DNA of 21,229 nucleotides from JBBTCJ01 sp038043285 (GTDB lineage: Bacteria > Planctomycetota > Phycisphaerae > UBA1845), in the NCBI GenBank assembly GCA_038043285.1, contig JBBTCJ010000192.1:1-21229 (forward strand). Reading direction: 5' to 3'. The stretch's first letter is position 1. The number at the start of each line of letters is the position of its first letter. This document shows, piece by piece, positions 1-6,329 of the stretch. A model generated the notes under the pieces. The model was not told where the DNA came from, ran no database searches, and saw only the letters and a program-made list of their open reading frames with translations. The translations under genes and the position numbers were made by a program.

Positions 1-65
1 TCACCAGCGTGCGCCGCCCGGACGATCGCATCATCCGCGAGAAGAAGCACAAGGCCGCGTCGTGA
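1..65 (+). CDS. 3' end of an unidentified protein (partial)
   Basis: An open frame enters from the left edge and stops at TGA 63-65. The visible C-terminus is very basic (VRRPDDRIIREKKHKAAS). About 20 residues are too few to name a family. The frame is not proven to be coding: support is only its uninterrupted reading, its arginine/lysine-rich composition, and the fact that the next promoter and gene follow after a plausible intergenic gap. It could be chance read-through. Confidence 0.35.
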   Translation, partial: TSVRRPDDRIIREKKHKAAS

Positions 66-199
66 GCCGCACAGACTGGGCGTCCGCGCCCTTGGCTTTG
101 GCGTTGGCCGGGGCAGTCGGGCCGGGTTGGGCGTATGTGGAGACGATCCATGGCCCCAATGATATTGGCTCCGTGAGGCAGTTTTCCGCACGACCTCGG

Positions 200-228
200 T
201 TGACATCGCCGGGTTGTAGGAAGATACT
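200..228 (+). promoter_or_regulatory. sigma70-type promoter of the small charged protein gene
   Basis: A perfect -35 TTGACA (200-205), a 17-nt spacer and a -10 GATACT (223-228, 4 of 6 consensus positions) lie upstream of the gene starting at 289. The predicted start of transcription is near 235, giving a leader of about 55 nt that contains the GGAGG ribosome site at 276-280. This is the best sigma70 match I found in the window. Confidence 0.6.
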
Positions 229-288
229 GAAGTAGGCTACCGCGGTGCTCGATAGGGCGCATGGAGTCTTTTGACGGAGGTACGCGAT

Positions 289-618
289 ATGAACCAGCAA
301 CAGAAAAAGCTTCTCTTGGCCGCCCTGGCAATCCTTGCCTTGGGCGCCGGATCGTATTTTGTCCTCGGAACCGGGGGCAAAAACGCAGCGATGGTCAACA
401 ACACCGGCGCGACCACCGAGAAGAAGGTCCGCGAGGTAAGGAAAGAGGAGCCGAAGAAGAAGGCCACCACGCGCGAAGCCCGGGACGAGCGGGAGGAAAC
501 GGCATCCGACGCGCCCCGCAAAGAGCGCCAGGAAGTCGAAGAGGAAACGAGCGAGAGAAAAACGCGGACCGAGGACCGGAAAATCAAAACGAAGAAGAAG
601 TCGGCCCCGGCGTCCTAG
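289..618 (+). CDS. Small single-pass membrane protein with a long charged tail
   Basis: This encodes 109 residues that I do not recognise as a named family. Residues 1-7 are polar (MNQQQKK). They are followed by one hydrophobic segment at about 8-28 (LLLAALAILALGAGSYFVLG), then about 80 residues dominated by K, R and E with almost no hydrophobic positions. The layout predicts an uncleaved N-terminal anchor holding an extended, probably disordered or coiled polyelectrolyte stalk outside the cytoplasm. The ATG at 289 is chosen over the in-frame TTG at 271 because GGAGG sits at 276-280, 8 nt before it. A strong promoter at 200-228 and a hairpin at 655-687 make it a single-gene transcript. Such stalks can act as envelope spacers or cell-wall interactors, but nothing here shows the role. 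Confidence 0.75.
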   Translation: MNQQQKKLLLAALAILALGAGSYFVLGTGGKNAAMVNNTGATTEKKVREVRKEEPKKKATTREARDEREETASDAPRKERQEVEEETSERKTRTEDRKIKTKKKSAPAS

Positions 619-654
619 GAATCTTGCCGGCAAACTTGCAGCCATGAACAACAT

Positions 655-687
655 GACGCGCACCGCTCCAACACGGCGGTGCGCGTC
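655..687. terminator. Bidirectional intrinsic terminator between convergent genes
   Basis: The arms GACGCGCACCGC (655-666) and GCGGTGCGCGTC (676-687) form a perfect 12-bp GC-rich stem with a 9-nt loop. On the + strand it is followed by TTATTTCGTT. On the - strand it is followed by ATGTTGTTCATGG, so both sides carry moderately T-rich tails. It lies between the stop of the small gene at 618 and the stop of the TolC-type gene at 720, the expected site for a shared terminator. Confidence 0.75.
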
Positions 688-719
688 TTATTTCGTTCCG
701 GTTCGCCTTGTGAATGTTC

Positions 720-2390
720 TTAACGAACGGCGCCGTCGTGAGCCGACGTCGGAGCGGGAGGTTCCGTGGTTTCGCCGATGTCGCCGCCGGCCGCCGAGCG
801 AAGATCGCTCCACGCCCGGCGCAACTGGATTCTCGCGCTGGCCAGTTCCGCATCCGCGGCGATCACGTCGCGCTGGGCTTCGTTGAGTCGCGTCAGCGTT
901 TCCTTCCCGGCAAGGTATCCCGCCAGCACAATGCGGCGGTTTTCCATGGAAATCGCCACGTTCTCGCGTTGCAAGCGGATCTGCTCCTGGGCGTTGGTCA
1001 GATCAACGACCGCCCGACGGACCTCCGATTGGACCGCAAGGCGCTGCCGGTTAAGCCTTGCGGCGGCCTCAGCCCGGTTGCTCTCCGCGATCCGCACCAG
1101 CGCGTCACGCCGTCCCCCCTCCACCAGCTCCCAGCGCAGCTCCACCCCCCCCGCCGACGACTGGTCGTCGTCGTTGTACGCAAGATTCGAGGTTCGATCG
1201 AACCCCCATGACCCGCTTGCGGTCACGATGGGAAGGAACACGCCCTTGGCCGCCCGGACCCCCTCTCCCTCGCCCTTGAGCAATTCGTCGAACTGCACCA
1301 GGTCGGGCCGGCTCGCCGTCGCCCGCCCAAGCCACGGCTCCGCCTCAACCGGGGCCAGGTCTTCCGGCGTTTCCTCGCCGAGCGGAGACAAAGCCAGGGC
1401 CTCTGGCAACACCGCATCCGGTTGACCGAGAAGCTCCGCGAGTACGACTCGACCCGTTTCGCGGATACCGACGGCGGCCGTAACCTTGGCCTGCGCCGCC
1501 AACACCCGGACGTGGAAGTTCTCGACGTCGGTCTGTGCCGCCCGCCCGGCGGCGTGGAGCTTCTTGGTCTCCTCATACTGCTCCCGACTGAACGCCTCGT
1601 CCGCCCGGGCGATCCGCACCTGCTCCTCGGCAAACTGCACCTGAAAATAGGCCTCATCGACGGCACGCACGATCAACCGTTGCACGTCCATCAGTGAATG
1701 GACCGACGCCCGCTGCACGTGCTTGGCCACCAGGATTTGGGCTTCGCGCACGAAACCGTCGAACAACGTCCAGGTCGTGGTCAAGCCCGTCGAATGTTCG
1801 CTGAACGGGTTGGTGTTCCCCTGCGGCTTGCCCATTCCAAACAGCGGACGGCGCAGCGCGTTGAGTAAACTGGTCACGGCGATGTTCTGGGTGTCGGAGT
1901 CCGTGGGCACAAAGGGCGTGGGCTGCAACGCGGTGCTTAACCGGTTACGGCTCGCCGGCGTGTGGAGGGTGCGCACCGAGTTGTGGGTCAGCACCAGATT
2001 CGGAAAGTACCGGGCACGAGCCTCCGCGATCCGCGCCGTCGCCGACTGAAGCCTCGCCTGCGCCGCGTGCACGTCGGGGTTGGCGCGAACGGCGATCGAC
2101 CGGGCCGTCTCCAGGCTCAAGACATCATCAGGAAGCAGGTTCGCGGCGTCCTGTGTGACGACCGCCTGCCCAAACGGCATCAATTGGGTCTGCTGCTCCT
2201 CCGGAAGGCGCGCCACGGCCCGGGCGTGCCGACGAAGAATGACTTCGATGCTGTCCAGCGGCGTCGTACACCCTGCCGCCCACGCGACCATGACCACGCC
2301 CACCATCGCCGTGCCGCGAACCTTCGCCCGGAAACGAAGTCCATTGGGCCCGGCGCGAGCCAGGAAATCTGTCGAAACTACGCAAGTCAT
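720..2390 (-). CDS. TolC/NodT-family outer-membrane efflux lipoprotein
   Basis: This 556-residue protein fits the outer-membrane channel component of a tripartite exporter. It shows the family's duplicated helical-hairpin (OEP) architecture: long alanine-, arginine- and glutamate-rich helices, for example LSLETARSIAVRANPDVHAA followed by QARLQSATARIAEARARYFP, and a second repeat near the C-terminus (QREVN-type helices, LTRLNEAQRDVIAADAELAS). The N-terminus has a lipoprotein signal, MVGVVMVAWAAGC, with the lipidated cysteine at residue 41 of the long form. ATG 2390 has an AGGAA ribosome site; an internal ATG at 2306 would give a shorter, more typical signal peptide. It is not adjacent to an adaptor gene. 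The HlyD-type adaptor and ABC ATPase about 9 kb away on the same strand are possible partners by inference only. The family assignment is firm; the exported substrate is unknown. Confidence 0.88.
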   Translation of the reverse strand: MTCVVSTDFLARAGPNGLRFRAKVRGTAMVGVVMVAWAAGCTTPLDSIEVILRRHARAVARLPEEQQTQLMPFGQAVVTQDAANLLPDDVLSLETARSIAVRANPDVHAAQARLQSATARIAEARARYFPNLVLTHNSVRTLHTPASRNRLSTALQPTPFVPTDSDTQNIAVTSLLNALRRPLFGMGKPQGNTNPFSEHSTGLTTTWTLFDGFVREAQILVAKHVQRASVHSLMDVQRLIVRAVDEAYFQVQFAEEQVRIARADEAFSREQYEETKKLHAAGRAAQTDVENFHVRVLAAQAKVTAAVGIRETGRVVLAELLGQPDAVLPEALALSPLGEETPEDLAPVEAEPWLGRATASRPDLVQFDELLKGEGEGVRAAKGVFLPIVTASGSWGFDRTSNLAYNDDDQSSAGGVELRWELVEGGRRDALVRIAESNRAEAAARLNRQRLAVQSEVRRAVVDLTNAQEQIRLQRENVAISMENRRIVLAGYLAGKETLTRLNEAQRDVIAADAELASARIQLRRAWSDLRSAAGGDIGETTEPPAPTSAHDGAVR

Positions 2391-2425
2391 CTGTCGTTCC
2401 TACCTGGCGCTGCGGTGGAGGTCGC

Positions 2426-2439
2426 TTGACGATTGTCAA
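2426..2439. promoter_or_regulatory. TTGAC-N4-GTCAA palindrome upstream of the TolC-type gene
   Basis: A perfect 5-4-5 inverted repeat lies 36 nt upstream of the TolC-type start codon. On the - strand it includes a TTGACA hexamer, but no good -10 element follows at 16-18 nt. It could be an operator or a chance match; short palindromes of this size are common. Confidence 0.25.
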
Positions 2440-2623
2440 TCGACGGACTCAGTCACCCTCGCGGTATGAATGCCGCGGCTCGGATCAACCCATTAGATTC
2501 GAATCGGCCCGTCAAATGAGGCGTGACGGACCACTAGAACCCAGGCGAGAGACAACTGCTCGGTTGCTCCGCCTGCCGCGGGGCCCGACCGCCCGCGCAA
2601 TCGCCGACGACGGAGCGGGAAGA

Positions 2624-2697
2624 TGGGCGATACAGGACTCGAACCTGTGACCTCTCGGGTGTGATCCGAACGCTCTAACCAACTGAGCTAATCGCCC
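2624..2697 (-). tRNA. tRNA-Val (anticodon CAC)
   Basis: On the - strand the full cloverleaf is readable. The acceptor arm GGGCGAT pairs with ATCGCCC, and the D-arm reads GCTCAGTTGGTTAGAGC. The anticodon stem is TTCGG/CCGAG with the loop ATCACAC, giving anticodon CAC. The variable loop is AGGTC, and the T-arm is ACAGG-TTCGAGT-CCTGT, with an A discriminator. The anticodon reads valine GUG codons. The 3' CCA is not encoded, so it must be added after transcription. A promoter with a TATAGA -10 lies just upstream at 2717-2745. Confidence 0.95.
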
Positions 2698-2716
2698 CGA
2701 TGTTTCGGTGGATGCT

Positions 2717-2745
2717 TCTATACCACCACCCGACGCGGCCCGCAA
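2717..2745 (-). promoter_or_regulatory. sigma70-type promoter of the tRNA-Val gene
   Basis: Read on the - strand: -35 TTGCGG (2745-2740), a 17-nt spacer and -10 TATAGA (2722-2717, 5 of 6 consensus positions). Transcription would start near 2710, about 13 nt before the mature tRNA 5' end at 2697, as is usual for a single tRNA unit. Confidence 0.6.
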
Positions 2746-2877
2746 CGACGCGGCAGAGGGCGTGCGCGGGAGTGCAGCTCGCAGTCCAGAATCAGGGTGC
2801 CCTAGCGCACTCGGTCCGCGCCGCAGGGCGGACGCCCGCCCGATGCCGTCCGCGCTGAGTCTTGGGACGGTCTCACC

Positions 2878-2906
2878 TTGATCGGAGTGTGGAAAACGGG
2901 TAGCAT
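2878..2906 (+). promoter_or_regulatory. sigma70-type promoter of the CGDGVC-motif lipoprotein gene
   Basis: -35 TTGATC (2878-2883), a 17-nt spacer and -10 TAGCAT (2901-2906) place a transcription start near 2913, 25 nt before ATG 2938. An in-frame TTG at 2878 would be part of this -35 box, so it is unlikely to be the start codon. Confidence 0.5.
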
Positions 2907-2937
2907 GCCGCTCGTTCGGCAGGTACGGTGCAAAGTC

Positions 2938-4629
2938 ATGTATGCTAGGCCGTGTCTCATGGTGTGGGCCGCTCTCCCGGCAGCTTTCGCTTGTTCCATG
3001 GGAAGCGGCCCCGATCTCGCCCAGGACACGGGAGACTCCGGAGTGCGGATTACCGCCCGGGTGGGTGGTCGGCCCCAAAAACCCGCAGGTTCGGAGGTGG
3101 TGCCCTCCGCACCGGAATTGGCGATCCCCCTGACCTGCGGCGACGGCGTCTGTGGCGGCGAGCGGGGCGAGAACTTTGGCAACTGCCCGCGGGACTGCCA
3201 AACGCTTGATCACCGAGCCGACTACTTCGCGGCGCTGCTCGCTTCACGCTCCTTCGCGGTTGACGTCGGGGCGTTCGACATTTTCGAGGCCGAGGATTGC
3301 GCGGACGTGGTCCGCTGTTTCTACAACAATCCGACCTCGCCGTACGGCATTCCTCTGGTTCCTCCCGGTCCCGGGGAGCCTCACCCCGACCCGGGCAACT
3401 GGCTCCCTCGCCCGCCAGGGATGGAGCACCTGAACCCGGTGTACCGGCTTCGCCCTGATGAAGCCATCGTTTGGATTGGGACGACCCCTCCGGAGTGCCC
3501 ATACTTTTCCTTCACCAACTACGTCTTCATCCGCACCGAACCGGATTCGGAGGGTGGTCCGCCGTTCAGCGGGCAAACGATCGTATTTGCGAGTCTGGGG
3601 GAATCCGAGAACCAAGTGACGTTGAGGACCAGCGCCCATCCAGGCGAGTCGCCCTTCGGGAGAGAATGCGTCGTCATCGCCACCCCGGATCGCGGCGTTG
3701 ACGGCGTCATTCGCAGCGCGCTGGAGGATGCGGGGTTTCCGGGATCCATCGTTAACACGCTACCTTTTCCCCGGTTCCAAGCCGATGGCATCACGCCGAA
3801 AGTACGCTTGGGCTATGATCCTGAAGGCGACGTGCTGAGGCTTCTGATGCGGATCGCCCACCCGGACGCGCCGGTGGAGGGGACGACGATTCGGGCATGG
3901 CTGGCGAACACCGGCTCACGCGTGTTTCGCGTTCGTCCCATGTTGGACGTTCCCCTGGATCCGTTCCCACTTCCACCGCGCAGAACGCCTGGAACTGGCG
4001 AATCCGAAGAGGAGTCCTCGCTGTTGGAGCTTGTCCGGCGTATCCAGGACGCCCACGCCGAGTTACCGAGCGAAACGCGCGTCGCGTTTCCCAGTCCAAT
4101 GGCGGACGGGGATTTCTGCCTGGAGAACCTGACGCCCTGCAACGGCGACTGTCGCGATACGCCGTACATGGGCGCGATGTTCAAGCTGGGTGATGCACCC
4201 GAAGCGATTATCGTCGCGGGCCGCAATCACGAAACCAGTGGGAAGGCCGCCTACGTGAACGTCACCGCGACTCGAGTCCTGGGTGGGATCGCCTTCCACT
4301 CGGTGGTCATGCGGGATCTGGTCAGCAGCGCGGACGTCTATCTTCCCCACCACCCGGACCGAAACAATCTCTGGCAGACGAAGTTTTCGCGCGACTGCCG
4401 GGGGGAACCATTCTGTTACGAGGTTACCGAGGAGCATATCGCCACGGACGAATGGCTAGCCGTCCTGGTGCGGGCGTATCTGGAACCGGCCACGGGGACC
4501 TCGGCCAAAACCTTCCCGCTCCGTGAGTCGGAACTGGTGTTTCCAAGAGTCATCAAGGTGAACTGCGCGGAAGGCTGCGGTCCGGCTCCGCGCCGTTCCT
4601 CCCCGGCGGTGGCAATCCCCATGCCGTAG
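2938..4629 (+). CDS. Secreted lipoprotein of unknown function with a CGDGVC cysteine motif
   Basis: This encodes 563 residues with no named function that I can recognise. The N-terminus is a signal peptide with a possible lipobox ending AAFAC, cysteine at residue 19. Residues 67-87 match the compact cysteine motif CGDGVCxxERGExxxxCPxDC. That motif is seen in secreted proteins of myxobacteria and planctomycetes and is usually disulfide-linked or metal-binding. The rest is a proline- and glycine-rich, mixed beta-type sequence with further cysteine groups (CLENLTPCNGDC, CRGEPFCYEV, and VNCAEGCGPAP near the C-terminus). No transmembrane helix follows the signal. ATG 2938 is preferred to the upstream in-frame TTG 2878 because a promoter covers 2878-2906. 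The ribosome site is weak. The gene stands alone on its strand and ends 160 nt before the aminotransferase start. Confidence 0.75.
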   Translation: MYARPCLMVWAALPAAFACSMGSGPDLAQDTGDSGVRITARVGGRPQKPAGSEVVPSAPELAIPLTCGDGVCGGERGENFGNCPRDCQTLDHRADYFAALLASRSFAVDVGAFDIFEAEDCADVVRCFYNNPTSPYGIPLVPPGPGEPHPDPGNWLPRPPGMEHLNPVYRLRPDEAIVWIGTTPPECPYFSFTNYVFIRTEPDSEGGPPFSGQTIVFASLGESENQVTLRTSAHPGESPFGRECVVIATPDRGVDGVIRSALEDAGFPGSIVNTLPFPRFQADGITPKVRLGYDPEGDVLRLLMRIAHPDAPVEGTTIRAWLANTGSRVFRVRPMLDVPLDPFPLPPRRTPGTGESEEESSLLELVRRIQDAHAELPSETRVAFPSPMADGDFCLENLTPCNGDCRDTPYMGAMFKLGDAPEAIIVAGRNHETSGKAAYVNVTATRVLGGIAFHSVVMRDLVSSADVYLPHHPDRNNLWQTKFSRDCRGEPFCYEVTEEHIATDEWLAVLVRAYLEPATGTSAKTFPLRESELVFPRVIKVNCAEGCGPAPRRSSPAVAIPMP

Positions 4630-4632
4630 CTC

Positions 4633-4654
4633 GTAGGGCGGGCACTGCCCACCA
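4633..4654. repeat. GGGCGGGCACTGCCCACC palindromic intergenic element
   Basis: The sequence GTAGGGCGGGCACTGCCCACC starts 3 nt after the lipoprotein stop codon. It contains a near-perfect inverted repeat (GGCGGGCA and TGCCCACC around the centre). Elements resembling this are often dispersed between genes in planctomycete genomes; that is background knowledge not checked here, and only this one copy lies in the window. An ATG at 4654 overlaps its end and is probably not a real start. Confidence 0.4.
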
Positions 4655-4731
4655 TGAGCCGTTTCGCCTTCCCAAGTCGCGGCGACTTCGGTAGGCAGCG
4701 CTTCCCTGAACGGCCACCCGCGATGCCGGCG

Positions 4732-4760
4732 TTGGCGGCACCCTTTCCGTCCAGTATGCT
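4732..4760 (+). promoter_or_regulatory. sigma70-type promoter of the aminotransferase gene
   Basis: -35 TTGGCG (4732-4737), a 17-nt spacer and -10 TATGCT (4755-4760). Transcription would begin near 4766-4768. This leaves ATG 4789 as the natural start with a short leader, or GTG 4768 as a leaderless start. The in-frame ATG at 4756 lies inside the -10 element. Confidence 0.5.
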
Positions 4761-4788
4761 CGCCCTCGTGAACGCTGCCCGTGCCGAA

Positions 4789-5955
4789 ATGGTGGTCAGT
4801 CGTCGCGCCGCGTCCATGCCGCCCTTTCTGGCCATGGAAGTCCTGGAGCGCGCCGCGGTGCTGCAACGACAAGGGCGTTCCGTCATTCATCTCGAGGTGG
4901 GCGAGCCGGACTTCGCCACGCCACAGGTTGTCGTCGAGGCCGGGCAGCGCGCGCTGCGCGACGGTCGAACGCATTACACGCACTCCCTGGGCCACCCGGA
5001 GCTTCGTGAAGCGATCGCCGAATGGCAGAAGAAACAATACAACGTCGAGGTCTCGCCCGATCGCGTCGTGGTGACCATGGGCAGCTCCGCCGCGATGCTG
5101 CTTGCCTTCGCCGCTATTCTTGACCCCGGCTCCCAAGTGCTGCTCACCGATCCGCACTACGCCTGCTACCCGAACTTCGTGACCGCCTTCGACGGCGTCC
5201 CCGTTCGTGTTCCGGTGCGGGAAGCCGACGGATACCAGTGGGATCCCTCGGCTGCGATGGATCGGATCACGACGAACACCCGGGCCTTGGTGCTCAACTC
5301 GCCGGCCAATCCCACGGGAACGATCACCTCGCCGCAGCGAATGAGGGAACTGGTCAACGTCCTCGGCGATCGCCTCACCATCGTGTCCGACGAGGTCTAT
5401 CACGGACTCGTGTATGCCGGCGCCGCCCACTCGATCCTTGAGTTTTGTCCGGACGCGGTGGTCATCAACGGGTTCTCCAAGCTCTTTGCCATGACCGGCT
5501 GGCGTTTGGGGTACGCAATTCTCCCGCAGCACCTGGTTCGCCCGGTGCAGAAGCTCCAGCAGAACCTGTTCATCTCGGCCCCGGACTTTCCGCAGTTCGC
5601 CGCCGTCGCCGCCCTCAGGCACGCCGACGCGGACGTCGAGCGGATGCGGCAGGAATACGACCACCGCCGCAGGCTGGTGTTGAGGCGACTATCGGAGATC
5701 GGGCTATCGGTCATCACCGAGCCGGTCGGCGCCTTCTACGTTTTCGTCAACGTCCGCGCCTACACCACCGACGTGTACGCATTCGCCTTCGAATTGCTTG
5801 AAGACGCCGGCGTGGCCATGACTCCCGGCGTCGATTTCGGACCGGGCGGTGAGGGATACCTGCGTATTTCCTACGCCAACTCGCTGGAGAATCTCTCCGA
5901 GGGCATGGACCGGTTGCAGGCGTTCCTGTCGACGCGGAACCCGAACAACGCGTAG
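4789..5955 (+). CDS. Pyridoxal-phosphate aminotransferase, class I/II (fold type I)
   Basis: This 388-residue cytoplasmic enzyme transfers an amino group between an amino acid and a 2-oxo acid through PLP. The family signatures occur in the expected order: VGEPDF near the N-terminus, SPANPTG with the PLP-contacting Asn174, SDEVYHGLVY with Asp201, the Schiff-base Lys231 in FSKLFAMTGWRLGY, and the carboxylate-binding Arg359 in YLRISYANS. The length matches aspartate-type aminotransferases. Homologues usually start close to the SRRAASMPPFLAMEVLERA segment, so ATG 4789 is preferred over upstream in-frame starts at 4654 and 4756. Those lie in a repeat and in a promoter -10 box. The exact substrate (aspartate, alanine, aromatic or other) cannot be told from the sequence. 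It is a single-gene unit with no pathway neighbours. Confidence 0.92.
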   Translation: MVVSRRAASMPPFLAMEVLERAAVLQRQGRSVIHLEVGEPDFATPQVVVEAGQRALRDGRTHYTHSLGHPELREAIAEWQKKQYNVEVSPDRVVVTMGSSAAMLLAFAAILDPGSQVLLTDPHYACYPNFVTAFDGVPVRVPVREADGYQWDPSAAMDRITTNTRALVLNSPANPTGTITSPQRMRELVNVLGDRLTIVSDEVYHGLVYAGAAHSILEFCPDAVVINGFSKLFAMTGWRLGYAILPQHLVRPVQKLQQNLFISAPDFPQFAAVAALRHADADVERMRQEYDHRRRLVLRRLSEIGLSVITEPVGAFYVFVNVRAYTTDVYAFAFELLEDAGVAMTPGVDFGPGGEGYLRISYANSLENLSEGMDRLQAFLSTRNPNNA

Positions 5956-5993
5956 CGCCTCGGTCGGCGAGGGAGCGCTTCAGTCGGCGCAGG
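5954..5993. repeat. Two tandem 20-bp units overlapping the aminotransferase stop codon
   Basis: AGCGCCTCGGTCGGCGAGGG (5954-5973) is followed directly by AGCGCTTCAGTCGGCGCAGG (5974-5993), 16 of 20 positions identical, and by a further AGCGCC. The first unit shares the last two bases of the aminotransferase stop codon. This may be a small tandem duplication; no function is evident. Confidence 0.4.
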
Positions 5994-6329
5994 AGCGCCG
6001 CGATCAGAACCGCGAATGCCAACGAGCGGTCGCCTGTTTCGCGGGGCGTCGAAGCGACAGGACCGCTCCATTCTGTCGCGGTTCCGATCCCGATGCACCA
6101 GGGCGCCACTGGCAGCTTGCCTGCCGTGTGGACCGATCGGACAGGTCGCTCGTGGCATCCAACGCCCAGGGGGCTTTTGATGGGTGCCTCATCCTGAGCG
6201 AGACGAAGGGCGGGGGACGAGCCGGTCGGCGAATCCTATGGTCATTCCCGCAAAGATGGTGCCCCATCCTTTCCTGATGGAAAGGATGGGGCACCGCGTG
6301 CACCTAACCCCCGGCACCTCCGCACTCAA
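5956..6329. other. Intergenic gap between convergent genes, repeat-rich, no gene seen
   Basis: This 374-bp stretch lies between two converging stop codons. It holds the 20-bp tandem units at its left end and a fragment CTCATCCTGAGCGAGACGAA near 6186, which resembles a repeat often dispersed in bacterial metagenome assemblies. It also holds a large perfect hairpin at 6258-6295. Open frames here have no ribosome site and no protein-like composition. Confidence 0.5.
6258..6295. terminator. Perfect 17-bp hairpin between convergent genes
   Basis: The arms GGTGCCCCATCCTTTCC (6258-6274) and its exact reverse complement (6279-6295) flank the 4-nt loop TGAT. It sits 35 nt beyond the cytochrome stop codon. 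On the - strand it is followed by ATCTTTGC, a weak T tail; on the + strand no T run follows. It could stop transcription of the cytochrome gene, or be a mobile palindromic repeat of the REP/MITE type. Position and perfection support the structure; the function is inferred. Confidence 0.55.

Noticed and set aside
2512..3213. A 233-residue - strand open frame covering the tRNA-Val region.
   Set aside because: It runs through a complete tRNA gene, its promoter and the start of the lipoprotein gene, so it cannot be a real protein gene.
4456..5664. A 402-residue open frame on the - strand across the aminotransferase.
   Set aside because: The + strand carries all PLP-enzyme signatures in order. 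The antisense frame has none and lacks a ribosome site.
6004..6303. Short open frames on both strands in the gap after the aminotransferase.
   Set aside because: They lack ribosome sites, read through repeats and the perfect hairpin, and have no protein-like composition.
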